From Qipengyuania psychrotolerans (GTDB taxonomy: Bacteria > Pseudomonadota > Alphaproteobacteria > Sphingomonadales > Sphingomonadaceae), in the NCBI RefSeq assembly GCF_019711355.1, contig NZ_CP081297.1, forward strand, positions 1,054,001 through 1,118,000: a stretch of 64,000 nucleotides of DNA, written 5' to 3'. Shown here piece after piece: positions 58,092 through 64,000 of the stretch (within the stretch, counting starts at the first letter, position 1; every line of letters starts with the position of its first letter). Made by a program: the position numbers and the translations under genes. A model generated the notes under the pieces. It made no database searches. It was not told the DNA's origin and saw only the letters and a list, made by a program, of their open reading frames with translations.

Positions 58092-59291
58092 ATGCGAATG
58101 GTTCTTACTTCGATTGCCGCGCTGGCGCTTGCCGGTTGCGCAGGGGCATACTCAGGCCCGGTAGAAATCGCAGATGCACCGCCGCCAGCGGTAACCCAGA
58201 GCATGCCAGCGCAGATGGCCAGCCTCGATCCCAGCGATTCGATACTCTTCTGGAGCGATGACCGCAGGTCGGCTGCTTTCCGCGACATGGAATCGATGTT
58301 CGCGGGGCTGGAAGTAGCACCAGCGAATGCGGTGCGCGTTCTTGAGCCCGGCGCGCCGATGTCTGCTGCGACCGTGTCGGCCATTCGTGCATTCATGGAT
58401 GAAACGCAGGCAGCCGGCGTCATGGTTCTGCAGGATGGCAAGGTCAGGTTCGAGGATTACACTCTTGGCCTTGGCGCAGAAGATCGCTGGACCAGCTTCT
58501 CCGTTGCCAAGAGCTTTACGTCGACGCTGCTCGGCGCTGCCATTGAGGACGGCCACGTAGAAAGCATCGAAACACCTGTGACATCCATCATCCCGGCGCT
58601 TTCAGGTACCGCTTACGAAGGTGTGACCGTTGGCCAGATTGCCACGATGACGTCAGGGGTAGCCTGGAATGAAAATTATTCCGACCCGAACAGCGACGTT
58701 GCCAAGATGTTGGCGATTGCCCCGGTGGCTGGCGAATCTCAGGCGGTGACCTATGCCCGCACCTTGGAGCGAGAGGCTCCTGCGGGGGAAAAATGGGTCT
58801 ACAAGACACTCGAAACCAATTTGCTGGGACTGATCGTCGAGGAGGCGACCGGCAAATCGCTTGCTGCCTATGCTGCTGAAAAGATTGTGGAGCCAGCCGG
58901 GTTTGCTGGCGGCATGTTCTGGATGCAGGACCTTACCGGCGGGAATATCGGGGGCTGCTGCCTGTCGCTCCGCCTGTCCGACTACGCACGGTTTGGCCAG
59001 TTCGTAATGGAAGGCGGCGAGGGCGTCGTTCCGGCGGACTGGTTCGCAGAATCCGGCAAGGCACAGGTTTCATTCGGACCCAACGCTCCGGGGTTTGGCT
59101 ATGGGTACCAATGGTGGGCCTATCCGCAGGGTTCCTACGGCGCTCAGGGTATTTTTGGGCAATCGATTACACTGGTTCCGGAAAGTGACCTTGTTGTTGC
59201 CGTCGTCAGCAATTGGCCGACTGCAACCAGCAGTGAGAACAGGTCGAAGGCGCGGCAAATCGCCGCGATGATTGCGGCAGAGGTTCAGTAG
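58092..59291 (+). CDS. Class C beta-lactamase-fold serine hydrolase, NylB-like
   Basis: 399 residues with lipobox LALAGC. The nucleophile is in SFSVAKSFTSTLLG (SxxK, around residue 137), the second motif tyrosine in KWVYKTLETNLLG resembles the YRS of 6-aminohexanoate-dimer hydrolase, and GIFGQSI marks the third region. More likely an esterase or amidase than a true beta-lactamase. GGAG precedes the ATG, which lies 2 bases after the previous stop. Confidence 0.85.
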   Translation: MRMVLTSIAALALAGCAGAYSGPVEIADAPPPAVTQSMPAQMASLDPSDSILFWSDDRRSAAFRDMESMFAGLEVAPANAVRVLEPGAPMSAATVSAIRAFMDETQAAGVMVLQDGKVRFEDYTLGLGAEDRWTSFSVAKSFTSTLLGAAIEDGHVESIETPVTSIIPALSGTAYEGVTVGQIATMTSGVAWNENYSDPNSDVAKMLAIAPVAGESQAVTYARTLEREAPAGEKWVYKTLETNLLGLIVEEATGKSLAAYAAEKIVEPAGFAGGMFWMQDLTGGNIGGCCLSLRLSDYARFGQFVMEGGEGVVPADWFAESGKAQVSFGPNAPGFGYGYQWWAYPQGSYGAQGIFGQSITLVPESDLVVAVVSNWPTATSSENRSKARQIAAMIAAEVQ

Positions 59292-59420
59292 CAGTCCGAA
59301 CCAAGTGGTGGCGGAGGCCACAGGGGCGCACCGCCACCGACGACGAATACCGGACGAAGGTTCAGGCCAGCGCCCAGCGGTCGCCGCCAACACGTCGGCA
59401 CGGTCGCCTTTCCCTAGGGA

Positions 59421-59768
59421 TTAGTAAGGGCGGTAAGCCCCTTCGCCGCTGTAACGGGCGAGGATGTTGTCGTGGACGATCGGGCTGAGCAGCTCGCTGA
59501 ATGCACAGCCGACCATGCAGTTTTCCCACCAGACAACTTGCGCCTGAAGTGATTCAAGGCCTGGCAGAGTAAGCCAGCACATCTGGCCTTCGTGCATCCG
59601 GTTGATGGCTGCAGCGGAAAAGCCGGAAATCGACAGATCGTGGACCACCGTCTGGAAGGCGCGGCCACCGCTGGCGCGAAGCTGGCCAGGAATGGTGAGT
59701 TTGGTACGCGGTGCGCACCGGTCTTCTTGGGCAGCTACTGAGTAGCGATCCTGTGTCTGGTAGGTCAT
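59421..59768 (-). CDS. PilZ-domain protein
   Basis: 115 residues, a single PilZ domain. The c-di-GMP motif reads EDRCAPRTKL and, later, DLSISGFSAA (DxSxxG). Reads the same second messenger handled by the two GGDEF-EAL proteins at 6-10 kb. ATG 59768 has an AAGG site eight bases upstream; GTG 59777 is an alternative. Confidence 0.82.
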   Translation of the reverse strand: MTYQTQDRYSVAAQEDRCAPRTKLTIPGQLRASGGRAFQTVVHDLSISGFSAAAINRMHEGQMCWLTLPGLESLQAQVVWWENCMVGCAFSELLSPIVHDNILARYSGEGAYRPY

Positions 59769-59885
59769 GTCCGGCACCTTATCGAGTTGGATTTAGCGAC
59801 CCGCACACCCGGGTAAAAGGCGCGCGCGTTATTTAGTAGAGTGTCGCTCAACAGGATTACGGAATAATCGCGGAACTTGGTTAAC

Positions 59886-60596
59886 CTAACTTTCGATGCG
59901 CTCTCGGTGGCGAGTCGGGAAATCGTTAACGATTAGCTCGATCAGGCGGTTCGCAACCTCTTCGGGCGCTTTGACCGTTTGCGGGTCTTCCCCGGGATAA
60001 GCTTTTGCCCGCATTGATGTGCGAGTCGCACCTGGATCGATCGTTGCGACGCGGACACTGGAAATCTTCTCGACCTCTTGGGAATAGGCATCGAGCAGAT
60101 TGTCGAAGGCCGCCTTGGTGCTGCCATAGGCGGACCAATATGCGCGGGGGTTCTCTCCAACACTGCTGGTGAGGCCAATGACCCGGCCGGCATCAGCGCG
60201 CTTCAGGAGCGGATCGAAGTTGGCGAGCAGGGCCTGCGTAGCAAGGGCATTGACCGTCATCGCCTGACTGAATTGCTTGCCGTCGATCTGCGTAACGGGT
60301 GTTAAAGTCGGAAGATAAGCCGCTGATATAACGAGAATATCTAACTTGTCCCAGCGCCCGGCGATGGCCGATGCCAGCCGCGCTATCCCGTCGCTTTCAG
60401 CAAGGTCGACAGGAGCGATTGTGGATGACCCGCCTACTTCGTGAATACGGTCTTCGACCGCCTCCAGAGCGCGCACGTCGCGTCCGGTCAAAATCACATG
60501 CGCACCCGCTGCCGCCAGTGCAACGGCTGTTGCCGAACCGATACCCTTGCTCGCTCCCGTGACCAGGGCAAGCTTTCCATCGAGCGGCTTCGTCAT
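59886..60596 (-). CDS. SDR family oxidoreductase
   Basis: 236 residues. TGASKGIGSATA binds NAD(P) and YGSTK is the catalytic YxxxK. NNAG is replaced by ISAAY (VISAAYLPTL). The substrate is unknown. It begins one base after the purF stop, so it is probably translated from the purF message. Confidence 0.88.
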   Translation of the reverse strand: MTKPLDGKLALVTGASKGIGSATAVALAAAGAHVILTGRDVRALEAVEDRIHEVGGSSTIAPVDLAESDGIARLASAIAGRWDKLDILVISAAYLPTLTPVTQIDGKQFSQAMTVNALATQALLANFDPLLKRADAGRVIGLTSSVGENPRAYWSAYGSTKAAFDNLLDAYSQEVEKISSVRVATIDPGATRTSMRAKAYPGEDPQTVKAPEEVANRLIELIVNDFPTRHRERIES

Positions 60597-60597
60597 G

Positions 60598-62070
60598 TCA
60601 GGCGACCTTGTTTACCGGAAATGCGAGTTGTTTCTGCTTGTCTTCGCGGCGCGCGATATCGGTCAGGGACGTTGGGTAATCGCCCGTGAAACAGGCATCG
60701 CAAAACTGCGGACACTCCTTCACCCGAGGTTTTTCGCCCACCGCGCGATAGAGACCGTCGATCGAGACAAAGGCGAGACTGTCCGCCTTGATAAATTCAC
60801 GCATCGGTTCGACGTCCATCCGGGCGGCCAGCAGCTTTGAACGTTCCGGCGTGTCGACACCGTAGTAGCAGCTGTGTGCCGTCGGCGGACTGGCAACGCG
60901 GAAGTGCACCTCCTTGGCGCCTGCATCGCGCATCATTTCGACGATCTGCATCGATGTGGTGCCGCGGACGATGGAATCATCGATCAGGACGATGCGTTTG
61001 CCTTCCACCAGCATTCGGTTGGCGTTGTGCTTGCGCTTGACGCCTGCGTGGCGCGCGCCGTCCGAAGGCTGGATGAAGGTGCGACCGACATAGTGCGAGC
61101 GGATAATGCCCAGCTCGAACGGAATGCCAGATTCCTGCGCATATCCGATAGCTGCCGGAACCCCGCTGTCGGGGACTGGGACGACGAGGTCCGCTTCGAC
61201 CGGGCGTTCCTTGGCCAGTTCGGCGCCGATTGCCTTGCGCGCATCATACACGCTGCGTCCGGCAAAAAAGCTGTCGGGGCGGCTGAAATAGACGTGTTCG
61301 AAAATGCAGGGGCGGGGGCTGTGCTTGCCGAAGGGGTGGAGCGATTTGACGTTACCGTCGAAATCGACGCGGATAAGCTCGCCGGGCTCCACTTCGCGTA
61401 TCATTGCAGCACCAACAACGTCGAATGCGACGCTTTCGCTGGCGAAGGCGATGGCGTCTCCGATGCGGCCCATAACCAGCGGGCGAATGCCGAGCGGGTC
61501 TCGGCAGGCAATCATGCCTTCCGGGGTCATCACGATAAGGGCGTAGGCGCCTTCAAGCAGGCGAAGCGCATCGACAAGCCGGTCGACGATTGTCGGATAC
61601 CGGCTCGTGGCGACGAGATGGATGATGACCTCGGTGTCGGAGGTGGACTGGAAGATCGCACCGCGCTGGACCAGTTCCTCGCGCAGCTTGCCCGCGTTCG
61701 AGATGTTGCCGTTGTGCGCAACCGCAAATCCGCCGCTCGCCAAGTCTGCGTAGAGCGGTTGAACATTGCGCAGGCCTGCACCGCCGGTCGTTGAATATCG
61801 CACGTGACCGGCCGCCATGTTGCCAGGCAATTCCGCAATGGCGTCGGCTGATGAGAAGTTCTCCGCGACATGGCCCAATCCGCGGCGGGCGCGGAATTCT
61901 GCACCGTCAAAAGCGACGATGCCTGCGGCCTCTTGTCCGCGGTGCTGAAGGGCATGAAGACCGAGTGCGGTTGCCGCAGACGCGTCGGCTGCGTTGATGA
62001 CGCCGAAGACGCCGCACTCTTCGCGCAGCTTGTCGCCGTCCTCATCGAGGAATGGGTGAGTTAAATTCAT
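60598..62070 (-). CDS. purF: Amidophosphoribosyltransferase
   Basis: 490 residues. The glutaminase cysteine is in REECGVFGV (C15 before propeptide removal), and the phosphoribosyl site is VLIDDSIVRGTTS. It makes phosphoribosylamine, the first step of purine synthesis. ATG 62070 was chosen over GTG 62082. With guaB this window holds the entry to purines and the branch to GMP. Confidence 0.97.
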   Translation of the reverse strand: MNLTHPFLDEDGDKLREECGVFGVINAADASAATALGLHALQHRGQEAAGIVAFDGAEFRARRGLGHVAENFSSADAIAELPGNMAAGHVRYSTTGGAGLRNVQPLYADLASGGFAVAHNGNISNAGKLREELVQRGAIFQSTSDTEVIIHLVATSRYPTIVDRLVDALRLLEGAYALIVMTPEGMIACRDPLGIRPLVMGRIGDAIAFASESVAFDVVGAAMIREVEPGELIRVDFDGNVKSLHPFGKHSPRPCIFEHVYFSRPDSFFAGRSVYDARKAIGAELAKERPVEADLVVPVPDSGVPAAIGYAQESGIPFELGIIRSHYVGRTFIQPSDGARHAGVKRKHNANRMLVEGKRIVLIDDSIVRGTTSMQIVEMMRDAGAKEVHFRVASPPTAHSCYYGVDTPERSKLLAARMDVEPMREFIKADSLAFVSIDGLYRAVGEKPRVKECPQFCDACFTGDYPTSLTDIARREDKQKQLAFPVNKVA

Positions 62071-62246
62071 CTTGCCATCCACGCTGCCAACCGGTGCCGG
62101 TCCAATGGCGATGTTGCAGCCTTATTACAAGGGTGATGAGCGCTACAATCGTGGACCGACAGCGGCAATTCATTGCGTGGCCAGAATTGTGTGCCTAAAC
62201 GCGGGTCCGTGAAAACCGCACCGTACAACGATAAGCAAGGCCAGCC

Positions 62247-63488
62247 TTGATCCTCTCTCCATTCGAACGGACTATCGCCATGCGTTACCTGCTTCCGGGC
62301 AGGAGCGAGGCGTTCATCGCGCTGGTCGCAGGCATTTCGATTACGGTCGTCATGCTGTCGGTCGCCATGCTGGTGATTGTCATGAGCGTGATGAACGGTT
62401 TTCGCGCCGAATTGCTCGACAAAATCGTGGGTCTGAACGGCCATGCAATCGTGCAGGCCTATGGCGGCAAGCTCGATGACTGGGAAAACGTCTTGCAGGA
62501 AGTGCGCGAAACGCCTGGTGTCACTGAGGCTTCACCGCTCATAGAACAGCCGCTGCTAACCACCTTCAATGGCAGGGTGGAAGCGATCCTGCTTCGCGGA
62601 AACACTGTCCAGGATCTGCGCGAGCTGGGCGAAAAGACGGTCAGTGGTAACATGGACGCCTTGCAGCCCGGCGCGAGCAAGGTCGCGATTGGTGCTCGCC
62701 TTGCCGAGAATATCGGGGCGCGAGTGGGTGACACGATTACCATCATCAATCCGCAAGGCCGCTCGACACCATTCGGCACGGTCCCGCGCCAAGTTGGATA
62801 TGAAATTGGCGCGATCTTCGAGATAGGGATCTACGACTACGACGGTGCCTTCGTTGTCATGCCGATGCAGGATGCGCAGACCCTGCTGTTGATTGGCGAC
62901 ACCGTAGGCATGATCGAAGTCAAGGTGGAGGATCCGGATAAAGTCGGAGAAATCCTGGAGCCGGTCACGGCAAGCTTAACTGGTCGTGCAGTCGTCCAGG
63001 ACTGGAAGACCATCAACTCGACCTTGTTCGAGGCACTTCAGGTTGAACGCGTTGCTATGGCATTTGCACTTAGTTTCATGGTCTTGGTTGCCGCATTTAA
63101 TATACTTTCCAGCCTTGTTATGCTGGTCCGGGCAAAAACTCGCGACATCGCAATCATGCGCACCATGGGTGCGACCAAGCGAAGCCTGACCAAGATTTTT
63201 GTTACGACCGGCTTCACGGTCGGAGCGTTGGGGACAATCGCCGGGCTTTTGCTGGGTGCGCTGGTCCTCACTTTCCGAGAGCAGATCGTTACAGGCATCA
63301 GCTGGATGACCGGCGCGGATCTATGGGACCCGCAGGTGCGTTTCCTCAGCACTATTCCTGCCAAGGTCGACCCTGTAGAAATTGCGATGATCGTTGGTCT
63401 CGCGCTCGTCATGAGTTTCCTGGCTACTCTTTATCCTGCATTGAAGGCGGCCAGCACGGATCCGGTACAGGTGCTGCGCTATGAATAA
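62247..63488 (+). CDS. lolC: Lipoprotein-releasing ABC transporter permease LolC/E
   Basis: 413 residues. The N-terminus [16 protein letters not shown] and first helix, a large periplasmic domain (about 50-260) and three C-terminal helices with the coupling segment [16 protein letters not shown] give the LolC/E layout. It moves outer-membrane lipoproteins to LolA. Start is TTG with AAGG six bases upstream. Overlaps lolD by 8 bases. Confidence 0.93.
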   Translation: MILSPFERTIAMRYLLPGRSEAFIALVAGISITVVMLSVAMLVIVMSVMNGFRAELLDKIVGLNGHAIVQAYGGKLDDWENVLQEVRETPGVTEASPLIEQPLLTTFNGRVEAILLRGNTVQDLRELGEKTVSGNMDALQPGASKVAIGARLAENIGARVGDTITIINPQGRSTPFGTVPRQVGYEIGAIFEIGIYDYDGAFVVMPMQDAQTLLLIGDTVGMIEVKVEDPDKVGEILEPVTASLTGRAVVQDWKTINSTLFEALQVERVAMAFALSFMVLVAAFNILSSLVMLVRAKTRDIAIMRTMGATKRSLTKIFVTTGFTVGALGTIAGLLLGALVLTFREQIVTGISWMTGADLWDPQVRFLSTIPAKVDPVEIAMIVGLALVMSFLATLYPALKAASTDPVQVLRYE

Positions 63489-64000
63489 TCCGGTCGTCGA
63501 ATTGAAAGGTCTGACCCGCAGTTTCGAGCAGGGAGGCGAGCGCATCGATGTCTTGCGCGGCGTCGACCTAAAGATCATGCCGGGCGAGATTGTCGCGCTG
63601 CTGGGCCCCTCGGGCTCGGGCAAGTCGACCTTGCTGCAGGCAGTCGGTCTGCTCGAAGGCGGTTTCGGCGGCGAGATTGTGATTGCCGGCCACTCGGCTG
63701 AGAAATCCAATGCGAATGCACGGACCGAACTGCGCCGTGATCATCTTGGATTCGTTTATCAATTCCACCACCTGCTGCCCGATTTCGATGCACGCGAGAA
63801 TGTAGTGCTGCCGCAATTGGTGGCGGGCAGGCCGCGCGAAGAATCAGAGGCGAGGGCAGACGAACTGCTTACCGCATTGGGACTTGGGCACCGATTGACC
63901 CACCGTCCGAACCAGCTTTCTGGCGGCGAGCAGCAACGCGTCGCCGTTGCACGCGGCTTGGCGAACAAGCCTGCACTCGTGCTCGCCGACGAGCCGACCG
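63481..64000 (+). CDS. lolD: Lipoprotein-releasing ABC transporter ATPase LolD, partial at the right edge
   Basis: 173 codons in the window. Walker A is [13 protein letters not shown], the Q-loop is [10 protein letters not shown], and the signature [16 protein letters not shown] and the start of Walker B (LVLADEPT) are just reached. It powers LolC/E. The ATG is inside the end of lolC (TATGAATAA). Confidence 0.95.
   Translation, partial: MNNPVVELKGLTRSFEQGGERIDVLRGVDLKIMPGEIVALLGPSGSGKSTLLQAVGLLEGGFGGEIVIAGHSAEKSNANARTELRRDHLGFVYQFHHLLPDFDARENVVLPQLVAGRPREESEARADELLTALGLGHRLTHRPNQLSGGEQQRVAVARGLANKPALVLADEPT

Noticed and set aside
62083..62246. Possible tRNA or small RNA in the purF-lolC gap
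   Set aside because: I could not find a cloverleaf or a strong terminator; nothing beyond two divergent starts is supported.

Overview
The window is gene-dense, GC-rich alphaproteobacterial chromosome. Gene content and protein style point to the Sphingomonadales, most likely Erythrobacteraceae. The signs are a DUF6481 protein after lepA, a BlaI/M56/CreD cluster, paired GGDEF-EAL-PilZ proteins, KorAB beside an RppH/hydrolase pair, and an orphan Flp pilin. I assigned this from protein features alone; no 16S gene is present. I see no rRNA, tRNA, CRISPR array, transposase or prophage. No gene-free stretch exceeds about 215 bases.

Layout. 1-5.8 kb (minus strand): the N-terminus of a D-aminoacylase-type amidohydrolase, an Atg22-like MFS transporter, a polyhydroxyalkanoate (PHA) depolymerase and synthase pair (phaZ, phaC), and an adrenodoxin-reductase-type ferredoxin reductase. 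5.9-12.8 kb (plus): two tandem PAS-GGDEF-EAL-PilZ proteins, the second with a decayed EAL site, then lepA and a DUF6481 protein. 12.8-17.9 kb (minus): an MmeI-family restriction-modification enzyme, a protein with a terminase-small-subunit-like N-terminus, and a soluble methyl-accepting protein whose globin-like sensor seems to lack the heme histidine. 17.9-21.4 kb: all three glutamate-to-proline genes, proC-proA facing away from proB across an AT-rich promoter region. 21.4-31.1 kb: Flp pilin, bamD, a CapA-like protein, nhaA behind a structured leader RNA, recN, a lipoprotein, a DUF2165 protein and ligA. The usual bamD-recN-ligA order is split by capA/nhaA and by two small genes.

31.1-35.5 kb: a class A beta-lactamase convergent with an overlapping SDR/B3 metallo-beta-lactamase/prmA/DUF2459 operon. 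35.6-39.6 kb: sdhCDA without sdhB, followed by a membrane protein and a secreted zinc-protease lipoprotein. 39.6-44.9 kb: a cyclophilin, blaI-blaR1 with two operators on the promoter, creD, and a YpfJ-type peptidase. 45-53.7 kb: 3-hydroxybutyrate dehydrogenase, guaB, an RsmB-type methyltransferase, a TPR protein, rppH with an esterase, and 2-oxoglutarate:ferredoxin oxidoreductase korAB. 53.7-64 kb: PAP2 phosphatase, a YdjM-like membrane protein that probably starts at CTG, photolyase, cyclopropane-fatty-acid synthase, a NylB-like hydrolase, a PilZ protein, an SDR, purF, lolC and the start of lolD.

Common themes. Carbon storage is served by phaC/phaZ and 3-hydroxybutyrate dehydrogenase. Cell-wall antibiotic response is served by two beta-lactamases, BlaI/BlaR1 and CreD. 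Cyclic-di-GMP signalling is served by three PilZ-bearing proteins, two of them with GGDEF/EAL. Salt and osmotic balance is served by nhaA and the proline genes. The most novel signals are in regulatory DNA: the folded nhaA leader, a terminator hairpin that holds the capA start codon in its loop, and the double BlaI operator.
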